13,813 bases of DNA from positions 37,887 to 51,699 of the forward strand of contig DHSK01000019.1 of assembly GCA_002408445.1 (NCBI GenBank), given 5' to 3'. Shown one piece after another: positions 1 through 7,218 of this stretch (positions within the stretch are counted from its first letter, which is position 1; each line of letters begins with the position of its first letter). The notes under the pieces are model-generated. The model had not been told where the DNA came from, did not search any database, and saw only the letters and a list, made by a program, of their open reading frames with translations. The stretch is from Syntrophomonas sp. UBA5288. Its GTDB lineage: Bacteria; Bacillota; Syntrophomonadia; Syntrophomonadales; Syntrophomonadaceae. The position numbers were made by a program, and so were the translations under genes.

Positions 1-2
1 CT

Positions 3-65
3 CAGGATGACGCATTTTCGTTGCTGCTTGTGGCCTACGGTCATGGGCGGTTAATTAGAAAATAA
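3..65 (+). CDS. Possible C-terminal tail of an upstream gene, cut by the window edge
   Basis: Reading from base 3, a frame stays open for 20 codons and ends at TAA (63-65). It translates as QDDAFSLLLVAYGHGRLIRK, which has a plausible protein-like composition. No family can be recognised from so short a piece. An open stretch of this length is also expected by chance, so this is a weak call. If real, the gene lies on the same strand as the hydantoinase operon and ends about 200 bases before it. Confidence 0.22.
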   Translation, partial: QDDAFSLLLVAYGHGRLIRK

Positions 66-228
66 AATCGCAGGCCGGTCTACAGGGCGATAGCCCTTCA
101 CCCATCGGGCACAACTGATGTTCGCCGTCCGCTCACTATTAAGGACGCAGGCCGGTGTAGAAAATAACATGGAGAAAACCCAACCCTGAGGCCCCTTCCT
201 AACGTCGGGGCCGTAGGGCAGGCTACGG
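56..228 (+). other. Hairpin-rich non-coding leader with direct repeats
   Basis: This stretch has no convincing ORF but carries several short inverted repeats: AGGGC/GCCCT closing a GATA loop (84-97), CGTCC/GGACG (126-130 with 143-147), GGCCCC/GGGGCC (190-195 with 207-212) and CCGTAG/CTACGG (211-216 with 223-228). Two 10-base direct repeats also occur: TAGAAAATAA at 56-65 and 158-167, and GCAGGCCGGT at 70-79 and 147-156. A further AAAGG/CCTTT hairpin (241-257) abuts the ribosome binding site of the next gene. It could be a structured 5' leader or a small repeat insertion. I do not recognise any known riboswitch class in it. Confidence 0.35.
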
Positions 229-272
229 ACTTGAGATTTGAAAGGACTAAAACCTTTAAGGAGGTGTTTTTG

Positions 273-1949
273 GTGCTTATTGGTATTGATGTGGGTGGAA
301 CTTATACTGATGGAGTATTGTTGGAGGACGGCATCATATTAAAAGATGTCAAGAAGCCTACCGGGAATAATTTACAGGAGACTCTGCTGCTGGTATTGGA
401 TGAATTATTGGATAACCGCGATAAAGCATCAATTGACCGCATGGTTATAAGCACTACTCTGGTAACTAACGTCCTGGCCACCGGGCAAGGTGAAAGAACT
501 GCCCTGATACTCATACCGGGACGGGGACTGCCCCATAATGCTTATGATTTCTGCCCGGACACTTACTTTCTGTCGGGAGGAATAGATTTTCGCGGTCACG
601 TGGTAGAGGAACTGGACCCGCAGGAAGCAGTGGCTGCCCTGGATGATATTTACGCTAAAGGGATACGGCAGGTAGCAGTAGCAGGTAAATTCTCCAACCG
701 CAATGATTGTCATGAAAAAAAGATCCGTCAACTGATGGTAAACAAATACCCCGATATGCAAGTGGCATTGGGATGTGAAACGGCTGGAAAGCTGAACTTT
801 CCCCGCCGTGCAGTCACCACTTATTATACCGCCATGACCATGTCCCGCTGGAATAGTTTTGTGGCTGATTTCGAACAGGCACTCGCACATAGAAATATTA
901 AGGTGGAAACAGAAGTCCTTAAAGCCGATGGAGGCACCATGCCTCTTCATACCTCTTTGCGCACACCCTGTGAAACCGTTTTCTCCGGACCGGCCGCGAG
1001 TACCATGGGGGCAGTAGCCTTGACTCAGGATCAACGCAATTCGGTAGTAATTGACATAGGCGGTACTACATCGGACATTTCGCTCATTATAGGAGGAGAA
1101 CCTTTATATGCTTCCCGTGGTGCTAATATTGACGGTAAATACACTCATATCAATTCCTTTGCCGTCAGGTCTCTGGCCCTGGGGGGGGACAGCGAAATAA
1201 AAATTGATAACGGGACTATACTGGTAGGGCCCCGCCGCAAAGGAGAAGCTGCTTGTTTTGGCGGTCCCTCCGCCACGGTTACCGATGTTTTTAATTGGCA
1301 GTATAAACTTAATATTGGTGATTTCGAGCGCTCCCGCTTCAAATTGATTGAAATAACCCAAATGGCCGGAATGGAGCTGGAGACATTCTGCCAGGCGGTA
1401 GTTGATATAGTAATCGAAAAGTTACAGAATTTAATTAAAGAAATGTTTACCGAATGGGAAAATGAACCGGCTTACCGGGTATGGGAAGTAGTAAACCGCA
1501 AAAAATTCAAATTGGATCAGATTATCGGTATCGGTGCGGCAGCTTATGCCATAATTCCGCCACTGGCTGAAAATATGAAGCTGGATTATGCCATTCATCA
1601 TTATGCACCGGTGGCCAATGCTTTGGGCGCCTGTGTCGCTCGACCAACCTTGGCCTTCAATCTGCATATTGATACCCAAAATCGCAAATATTTCATTGAT
1701 TATGATGGAATATCCGGTGATATAGCCAACGCTCCCCATTTCCAATTGAAAGATGCGCGTGAACTGGCTATGAACCACCTCAAACGTCTGGCCGCTGCCA
1801 AAGGCATGGCCGACTATGCCAGCGAGGCTCGTTTTGACCGGGAAGAACAGTTTAATGTTATCCGGGGATGGGATAGGGTAGGACGAATATTCGAATTATC
1901 CGTGCAAATAGCACCCGGTTTGATCGATAGTTTCAAGGGGGTGAAGTAA
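273..1949 (+). CDS. Hydantoinase/oxoprolinase family protein (HyuA-like)
   Basis: The family has an ASKHA (actin/hexokinase/Hsp70-like) ATPase fold and includes ATP-dependent 5-oxoprolinases, N-methylhydantoinases and acetone/acetophenone carboxylase subunits. It opens cyclic amides or activates substrates with ATP. The N-terminal phosphate loop is seen as IGIDVGGTYTDG (residues 3-14) and the second one as VVIDIGGTTSDIS (about 258-270). Conserved KADGGTMP (about 217-224), SGPAAS (about 238-243) and LGGDS (about 303-307) lie around it. The start chosen is GTG 273, eight bases after a full AAGGAGG (258-264); TTG 270 is possible. TTG 231 would add 14 unlikely residues. At 558 residues it is shorter than classical HyuA (about 680), so it belongs to a compact version and the substrate cannot be told. 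No HyuB partner lies next to it. Its stop overlaps the next start by one base (TAATG), so translation is probably coupled. Confidence 0.85.
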   Translation: MLIGIDVGGTYTDGVLLEDGIILKDVKKPTGNNLQETLLLVLDELLDNRDKASIDRMVISTTLVTNVLATGQGERTALILIPGRGLPHNAYDFCPDTYFLSGGIDFRGHVVEELDPQEAVAALDDIYAKGIRQVAVAGKFSNRNDCHEKKIRQLMVNKYPDMQVALGCETAGKLNFPRRAVTTYYTAMTMSRWNSFVADFEQALAHRNIKVETEVLKADGGTMPLHTSLRTPCETVFSGPAASTMGAVALTQDQRNSVVIDIGGTTSDISLIIGGEPLYASRGANIDGKYTHINSFAVRSLALGGDSEIKIDNGTILVGPRRKGEAACFGGPSATVTDVFNWQYKLNIGDFERSRFKLIEITQMAGMELETFCQAVVDIVIEKLQNLIKEMFTEWENEPAYRVWEVVNRKKFKLDQIIGIGAAAYAIIPPLAENMKLDYAIHHYAPVANALGACVARPTLAFNLHIDTQNRKYFIDYDGISGDIANAPHFQLKDARELAMNHLKRLAAAKGMADYASEARFDREEQFNVIRGWDRVGRIFELSVQIAPGLIDSFKGVK

Positions 1950-3298
1950 TGAATAAAACCGGTATATTATTTTTTCCTGCTTTTGACTGGGCTATTTCTT
2001 CAACACATCCGGAAAGGGAAGAACGCCTGCTTTATACCAGAGACCAGCTTTTTGAGGAAGGGATCATGGATTTTCCCCAAATTATTGAGTACCAGCCCCG
2101 CATGGCCACTTTTAAGGATATAGCCCGGGTCCACTTCTGTGTACCTGATATACCCGCCCAGATTACCGAAGCCCATCTGGTTTCAGCCGGCGGTGCACTG
2201 GTAATTGCGGATGCCCGCATGAACGGGGAGATCCATAATGGTTTTGCCATCATCAGACCGCCCGGACATCATGCCATGACTGTAAGCCACGGCAACCGGG
2301 GATTTTGTAATATTAATAATGAAGCTATAATGATCGAATATTTGCGTCAAAAGTATGGAGTCAAAAGGATAGCGATTGTTGATACCGATGTCCACCACGG
2401 AGACGGTAGTCAGGAAATATATTACCACGACCCGGATGTCCTTTTTATTTCCTTCCATCAGGATGGACATACTTTATATCCAGGCACCGGTTTTACGGAT
2501 GAACTGGGCGGACCCCTGGCCTGGGGCACCACCATAAATGTTCCTCTGGCTCCGCGTACGACCGATACCGGTATAATATATGTGCTGGAGAACCTGGTTC
2601 TGCCCTTGCTGGAGCAGTTCAAACCGGATTTAATTATCAATTCTGCCGGACAGGATAACCATTACACTGATCCTCTGGCCGATATGTGCTTTTCGGCCCA
2701 GGGCTATGCTACCCTCAATCAAAAACTGGCGCCGGATATTGCGGTGCTGGAAGGCGGCTATTCCGTGGAAACAGCCTTGCCCTATATCAACATGGGCATT
2801 ATCATGGCCATGGCCGGAATAGACTTCTCCAATCTCAGCGAGCCTGACTACCGGGCCGGTAAATTCAAAGAATCACCGCGTAATATGGAATATATCAAGA
2901 AATTGGTAGCAACTCAGTTGGCCAATTTCTCGCGCCGGGAAGAAGTGGTAGCCCAAAACCGGGCCAAAAACGAGCCGTATCAGTCCTATTACAAGAGTAT
3001 CTATTATGATACCGATTCCATCAACGAAGAACAGCACAATAAACTGAGAATATGCCAGCACTGCGGCGGCTACCGCCTGATCGACTCCACTGCTCATTTA
3101 CGCAATGGCAAAGTCCAGAGGGTATTCTGCATCTCGGTACCGGCCGGTGCCTGTTCTGACTGTCAGTCCGAAGCCCAAACCATATACCGGGAAATGATCG
3201 CCAAGAGCTCCTCTTTTGATGTTATCTATTGGCAGGACCGGGCAGGGGACAATTACCGCAGTCTCAATACCGAACTGGAAACGGAGACCGTCTTATAA
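1949..3298 (+). CDS. Histone-deacetylase-family amidohydrolase with C-terminal zinc-ribbon-like tail
   Basis: This is a zinc-dependent deacetylase of the arginase/HDAC superfamily, related to AcuC, acetylpolyamine amidohydrolases and class II HDACs. The active site is complete. RPPGHH supplies the tandem histidines (H107, H108). DTDVHHGDG supplies zinc ligands D147 and H149. SAGQDNH supplies the third ligand D236, with QDNH replacing the usual FDAH. LEGGY supplies the likely catalytic Y271. The catalytic domain covers about residues 5-290. A roughly 150-residue tail follows with CQHC (369, 372) and CSDC (402, 405), plus C394, which resembles a zinc ribbon; this is unusual for the family. In bacteria such enzymes remove acetyl groups from small molecules or proteins; the substrate here is unknown. 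GGGGGTG just before the ATG is the ribosome binding site. The gene overlaps the hydantoinase and stops two bases before mutL. Confidence 0.88.
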   Translation: MNKTGILFFPAFDWAISSTHPEREERLLYTRDQLFEEGIMDFPQIIEYQPRMATFKDIARVHFCVPDIPAQITEAHLVSAGGALVIADARMNGEIHNGFAIIRPPGHHAMTVSHGNRGFCNINNEAIMIEYLRQKYGVKRIAIVDTDVHHGDGSQEIYYHDPDVLFISFHQDGHTLYPGTGFTDELGGPLAWGTTINVPLAPRTTDTGIIYVLENLVLPLLEQFKPDLIINSAGQDNHYTDPLADMCFSAQGYATLNQKLAPDIAVLEGGYSVETALPYINMGIIMAMAGIDFSNLSEPDYRAGKFKESPRNMEYIKKLVATQLANFSRREEVVAQNRAKNEPYQSYYKSIYYDTDSINEEQHNKLRICQHCGGYRLIDSTAHLRNGKVQRVFCISVPAGACSDCQSEAQTIYREMIAKSSSFDVIYWQDRAGDNYRSLNTELETETVL

Positions 3299-3300
3299 TC

Positions 3301-5028
3301 ATGGCTATAAAATTATTACAGGATGACCTGATAAATAAAATTGCCGCCGGGGAAGTAGTAGAACGGCCCGCGTCTATCGTTAAGGAACTGGTGGAAAATG
3401 CGATTGATGCCGGAGCTACAAAAATTAACGTTAATATCGTACGGGGCGGAATTGACTCGGTAGAGGTAGAAGATAATGGCAGCGGTATCGCGCCTGACGA
3501 GCTAATGTTAGCCTTCCAGCGCCATGCCACCAGTAAAATCGGCCGGGAAGAAGATCTGAACAACATAGCAACGATGGGATTCCGGGGTGAAGCCCTGCCC
3601 AGTATAGCATCCGTCTCCAAAATTCAGATAATGACTGCTCAGACGGACAAACCCGGCATACAGGCAGTTCTGGAAGGGGGAGTTCTGATTAATTCTGCTC
3701 CTTGCTCCTGTCCGCCTGGTACGCGCATTATGATCAATGACGTTTTTTATAATACCCCGGCCCGGCGTGAATTCTTAAAAACTCCGGTAACAGAGGGCAA
3801 TAATGTTCATGAAATCATGAACCGGCTAGCTTTGTCCCGCCCTGATATATCATTTAAGTTCTCTAATCAGAATAAGACTTTTTTTAAAACTCCGGGAAAA
3901 GGCGATTTAATGGATACCGTAACTTCTATATATGGACGGGATTTTAGTCAGAATCTGATCCCGGTGGCGTATGATTCAGATAGATTTTCCATCTCAGGCT
4001 TAATTTCTCCCCCGGAAATCACCAGGACCAACCGAAAAAACCAGCTCTTTTTTGTCAATACCCGGGCTATTCGCAGTCCTATGCTATATAAAACGGTGGA
4101 CCAGGCCTATCGCGGCCTCTTAATATCCCAGGAATTCCCGCTGGCATTCCTATTTATCAATATGCCTCCGGCCGAGATCGACGCCAATGTTCACCCTCAA
4201 AAGACGGAAGTGCGTTTTCGGGATGAGAAGGTTATTTTCAGACTGGTTGTGGAAGTAATCCGCGATACTTTAGGTCAATTGAATTATAAATACAATCTTC
4301 CCACCCAGCTGGCTGATTCTGAGCCATATACCCCGGATTACGATAACGGGCGTTTTGAGTTTTCAACCGTAGCGCCCAGGGAGTCCGGCATGGCTTACCA
4401 AAATATGACCAAACCTGATAATACGGAAAATCGTTATGATTTCACAAGCTTGCCCGCATCGGACACTCCTCTCAACTATCGGGTGATGGGGCAGTGTTTT
4501 AATTCCTATATCATGATAGAGAAAGAAAACGAACTGGTTTTAATTGATCAGCATGCCGCCCATGAGCGCATCAATTATGACAAATTGCGCTCTGCCGCCG
4601 ATAAAGGCAATATGTCTCAAGCCCTGGCTTTCCCTGTTTCAGTACAGCTTTCAGTTAAAAGTATGCAGGTTCTGGAAAACAACCTACAAACTCTGACCAG
4701 CCTCGGTTTTACTATCGATATTATTGGTCCCCGGGAGATTGCCATCCGCACCGCCCCCTGGGCGGCACGAGGCAATGAAAGAGAAACCATCCTGGAAATA
4801 CTGGAACTCCTGCAGGAAGATAAACTGCTGGATGTGACGGATGAGGCCTATAAACTCCTGGCCTGCAAAAAGTCCATCAAAGCTGGCCAGGTTTTAAGCC
4901 GCCTGGAAATGGAGACAATAATAGCGGACTTGTTAAAACTGCCGGATTACAGGAATTGTCCGCACGGCCGGCCTGTAATTCTAAGTATCTCCAGGCAGGA
5001 AATGGACCACCATTTTAAAAGGATATAA
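3301..5028 (+). CDS. mutL: DNA mismatch repair endonuclease MutL
   Basis: MutL couples MutS mismatch recognition to strand incision. The N-terminal GHKL ATPase is clear: KELVENAIDAGAT holds the catalytic E29 and Mg-binding N33, followed by DNGSGI (58-63), HATSK (75-79) and GFRGEAL (93-99). After a variable linker the C-terminal dimerisation domain carries the metal-binding endonuclease motif DQHAAHERINYD (416-427), ACKKSIKAG (from 521) and CPHGRP (553-558). This is therefore the nicking type found in bacteria without MutH. The last position of the endonuclease motif is Asp (D427) where Glu is usual. The ATG at 3301 is chosen because the family starts with an M-I-x-x-L-x-x-x-L-I-N-x-I-A-A-G-E-V pattern; an upstream TTG at 3229 would add residues inside the previous gene. 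The ribosome site is weak (GGAG 3283-3286), which suggests coupling to the deacetylase gene two bases away. Length is 575 residues. mutS is not in the window. Confidence 0.97.
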   Translation: MAIKLLQDDLINKIAAGEVVERPASIVKELVENAIDAGATKINVNIVRGGIDSVEVEDNGSGIAPDELMLAFQRHATSKIGREEDLNNIATMGFRGEALPSIASVSKIQIMTAQTDKPGIQAVLEGGVLINSAPCSCPPGTRIMINDVFYNTPARREFLKTPVTEGNNVHEIMNRLALSRPDISFKFSNQNKTFFKTPGKGDLMDTVTSIYGRDFSQNLIPVAYDSDRFSISGLISPPEITRTNRKNQLFFVNTRAIRSPMLYKTVDQAYRGLLISQEFPLAFLFINMPPAEIDANVHPQKTEVRFRDEKVIFRLVVEVIRDTLGQLNYKYNLPTQLADSEPYTPDYDNGRFEFSTVAPRESGMAYQNMTKPDNTENRYDFTSLPASDTPLNYRVMGQCFNSYIMIEKENELVLIDQHAAHERINYDKLRSAADKGNMSQALAFPVSVQLSVKSMQVLENNLQTLTSLGFTIDIIGPREIAIRTAPWAARGNERETILEILELLQEDKLLDVTDEAYKLLACKKSIKAGQVLSRLEMETIIADLLKLPDYRNCPHGRPVILSISRQEMDHHFKRI

Positions 5029-5031
5029 TCT

Positions 5032-5808
5032 ATGAAAATTATTGTAACAACTACACAGTCCAAGGATATACCTGATGAAAATATCAAACTGTTTTTAGAA
5101 GATTCGGGACTTACTTACATACCCAGGCAAAGAAAAAGTTTACCCGCTTTAACGGCTGAGAATGGAGCCGATGCGGTCATCGTATGGGAAGATGGCCGAC
5201 CCCTACTATATGTAGATGACCAGAAGTTCTTTTTCCACCCCAGCATGGCCAAAAATCGCATTTCCGGAATGAGGCATGGTTTAGGTTATGATGTAATGGC
5301 CAAAGCGTGCGGAATTGAGACCGGGGATAGTTTCTTGGATTGTACGCTGGGTATGGGAGCTGATGCCATAGTAGCATCTTACCTGTCTGGCGGCAAGATA
5401 GTCGGTCTGGAGAAATCGCCCGGTATCTACCATGTTATTAAATGGGGAATGCGTAATTACCGCAGCCGCATGAACTGGCTGGAAGATGCCATACATAGAA
5501 TCCGGGTTATACCCCAAGACCACCTCGATTTTCTTAAAGAATTACCGGAGCATAGCTTTGACATAATCTATTTTGATCCTATGTTCAGGAAACCGCTTCT
5601 GTCCAGTCAACCGCTGGCTCCATTGCGTCTGCTGGCCGATCCCGCCCCTTTATCTCCTGAAGCAGTTTCTGAGGCCTGCCGGGCCGCACGCAAACGGGTA
5701 GTTATGAAAGAGCTGGTAACCAGCGGTGAATTCGAACGTCTCGGTTTCAAGCTTTACCCGGGCAGTAAACATAATAGAATCGGGTATGGGTATATTGATA
5801 TTGATTAA
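5032..5808 (+). CDS. RsmJ-like class I SAM-dependent methyltransferase
   Basis: A Rossmann-fold methyltransferase of 258 residues. The SAM-binding motif I is FLDCTLGMGADAIVAS (101-116). An acidic residue that probably binds the SAM ribose is in GLEKS (E127). The catalytic motif region is DIIYFDPMF (177-185), where DPMF matches the DPMY-like motif of RsmJ, the enzyme methylating 16S rRNA G1516. Homologues of this type (PF04445-like, similar to B. subtilis YpiP) often sit by mutL/miaA in Firmicutes. They are usually left as putative because the first 95 residues differ from E. coli RsmJ. The ATG follows AAAAGGA (5017-5023) with good spacing, three bases after mutL. rRNA or another nucleic acid is the likely substrate by family, not shown directly. 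Confidence 0.82.
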   Translation: MKIIVTTTQSKDIPDENIKLFLEDSGLTYIPRQRKSLPALTAENGADAVIVWEDGRPLLYVDDQKFFFHPSMAKNRISGMRHGLGYDVMAKACGIETGDSFLDCTLGMGADAIVASYLSGGKIVGLEKSPGIYHVIKWGMRNYRSRMNWLEDAIHRIRVIPQDHLDFLKELPEHSFDIIYFDPMFRKPLLSSQPLAPLRLLADPAPLSPEAVSEACRAARKRVVMKELVTSGEFERLGFKLYPGSKHNRIGYGYIDID

Positions 5809-5831
5809 TGCTTTTTTGAGGTGACCTTATT

Positions 5832-6764
5832 TTGTTGAACGTAGGAGCTATAGTTGGACCTACTGCAGTTGGTAAGACCCGACTGGCAATTGAACTGGCT
5901 AAAATTTTGAATGGGGAAATACTGTCCTGTGACTCTATGCAGATATATCGTGGCATGGATATCGGTACAGCCAAAGCGAATGGGGAAGAACAGGCTCAGA
6001 TACCTCATCATCTTATAGATATAGTAAACCCCGATGATGACTTTACCGTAGCAGATTATCAAGCGCAAGCGCAAAAAATTATCACCCAACTGAATGAACA
6101 GGGCAAATTGCCCCTCTTGGTGGGAGGAACCGGACTTTATTACCAGGCCGTGGTTGATGATTATAATTTTTTTCCTATGCATGCAAGGATGACAGCACGC
6201 CAAAAGTGGGAAGATATAACTGACCAGCAAGGTTTGGATTATGTCTATGAAAAACTCCGGACCTTGGACTCGGATTATGCTGAGAAAATCAGTTCCAATG
6301 ATCGCAAACGAATAATTCGCGCTCTGGAAGTCTATGACTTGACCGGCCGTCCCTTTTCCGAGTTTCAAACGCGTAATACCGGGAAATATAATCTGGTGGC
6401 GATTGGTCTCAACCTTGAAAGAAGTGCTTTATATCACAAAATCGAACAGCGCGTGGATGAAATGATAACCCAGGGTTTAATTGATGAGGTACGGGAACTG
6501 CGTTCCCAGGGTTATGCCCCCGAATTGAACTCCATGCAGGCCCTGGGCTATAAACAGGTCTACTGCTATTTGGAAGGTATGCTTACCTACCGTGAAATGG
6601 TGCAGGAAATAAAAAAAGAGACCAGACGTTACGCTAAGCGACAATTAACCTGGTTCCGGAAGGACAGCCGCATTACCTGGATAAATCCTCAAGAGTACAG
6701 GGATTATAATGAAATGATTAAAAATATTTCCGCCTATATGGCAGGACAATTGGGCAGGATGTAG
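5832..6764 (+). CDS. miaA: tRNA dimethylallyltransferase MiaA
   Basis: MiaA transfers the dimethylallyl group from DMAPP to N6 of A37 in tRNAs reading UNN codons, giving i6A. The P-loop is GPTAVGKT (9-16). DSMQIYRGMDIGTAK (34-48) contains the conserved catalytic Asp/Thr region, PHHLID (58-63) and GGTGLYYQAV (98-107) follow, and LNSMQALGYKQ and RRYAKRQLTWFRKD mark the C-terminal tRNA-binding part. Length, 310 residues, is normal. The start is TTG 5832, eight bases after GAGGTGA (5818-5824); a second TTG directly follows it. It lies 23 bases behind the methyltransferase gene and just ahead of hfq, the widespread miaA-hfq pairing. Confidence 0.97.
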   Translation: MLNVGAIVGPTAVGKTRLAIELAKILNGEILSCDSMQIYRGMDIGTAKANGEEQAQIPHHLIDIVNPDDDFTVADYQAQAQKIITQLNEQGKLPLLVGGTGLYYQAVVDDYNFFPMHARMTARQKWEDITDQQGLDYVYEKLRTLDSDYAEKISSNDRKRIIRALEVYDLTGRPFSEFQTRNTGKYNLVAIGLNLERSALYHKIEQRVDEMITQGLIDEVRELRSQGYAPELNSMQALGYKQVYCYLEGMLTYREMVQEIKKETRRYAKRQLTWFRKDSRITWINPQEYRDYNEMIKNISAYMAGQLGRM

Positions 6765-6813
6765 AATAAAGTACTAGATAATAGATAGAAAATAGTGAAT
6801 GGGGGCTATCGAT

Positions 6814-7068
6814 TTGATTAATAAAAACCAGTTGAATTTACAGGATGCTTTTCTCAATCAGGTACGCAAAGAAAAGACTCCTGTTACCATCTTTCTGGTT
6901 AATGGGTTTCAAATAAAAGGCGTAGTTAAAGGTTTTGACAATTTTACGGTTATTGTTGAAATGGAACAAAAGCAACAGCTTGTCTATAAACACGCCATCT
7001 CCACCGTAGCACCATTAAAGCCCATTGGCATTATAAATTTGGAAAACAAGAACAATGATGATGAATAA
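6814..7068 (+). CDS. hfq: RNA chaperone Hfq
   Basis: Hfq forms a hexameric Sm-like ring that binds sRNAs and U- or A-rich mRNA segments. The N-terminus LNLQDAFLNQVRKEKTPVT is typical, with the proximal-face NLQD. Sm1 is seen in VTIFLVNGFQIKGVVKGFDNFTVIVE, and the Sm2 signature is YKHAIST. A short acidic tail (ENKNNDDE) ends the protein. I place the start at TTG 6814, because GGGGG (6801-6805) lies eight bases before it and the product then has the usual short lead before LQD (84 residues). ATG 6799, in frame, would add five residues but has no ribosome site in front. It is the last gene of the operon, and a hairpin overlaps its stop codon. Confidence 0.96.
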   Translation: MINKNQLNLQDAFLNQVRKEKTPVTIFLVNGFQIKGVVKGFDNFTVIVEMEQKQQLVYKHAISTVAPLKPIGIINLENKNNDDE

Positions 7069-7087
7069 CCCGGACTTCCGGGTTATT
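7064..7087 (+). terminator. Intrinsic terminator-like hairpin ending the hfq operon
   Basis: AATAACCCGG (7064-7073) and CCGGGTTATT (7078-7087) form a perfect 10-base-pair stem with an ACTT loop. The hfq stop codon (7066-7068) is inside the left arm. The downstream T-tract is weak (CCCTTTACCC), so termination could be partial, or the hairpin may mainly stabilise the mRNA 3' end. Confidence 0.72.
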
Positions 7088-7143
7088 CCCTTTACCCATC
7101 CTCATCATCTGTCCCTTCTCATTTCTGCGTTCCAATAATTTTC

Positions 7144-7174
7144 TTCATTATAAATTGCTATGTCCGTTTATAAT
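7144..7174 (+). promoter_or_regulatory. Candidate promoter of the CCA-adding enzyme gene
   Basis: A perfect -10 hexamer TATAAT lies at 7169-7174, between the hfq hairpin and the start of the next gene. The -35 is poor: TTCATT (7144-7149) sits with a 19-base spacer. The position, after a terminator and about 20-50 bases before the coding region, fits a separate transcription unit. Confidence 0.42.
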
Positions 7175-7218
7175 AACAAATAGAGAAGAAAAATCATGCT
7201 AAAGAGGGTGCAACGGCT

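Noticed and set aside
70..160. Cyclic-di-GMP (GEMM) riboswitch
   Set aside because: Pieces such as CAGGGC and GGACGCA resemble it, but the spacing is wrong and the remaining conserved parts are absent.
231..272. TTG 231 as start of the hydantoinase gene
   Set aside because: No ribosome site precedes it, the 14 extra residues lie before the conserved IGIDVGGT start, and AAGGAGG at 258-264 points to GTG 273.
429..1034. 201-codon - strand frame inside the hydantoinase gene
   Set aside because: It is antisense to a gene with clear motifs, and its translation resembles no protein.
3229..3300. Upstream in-frame start for mutL
   Set aside because: It would lie inside the deacetylase gene and add residues not found in the MutL family.
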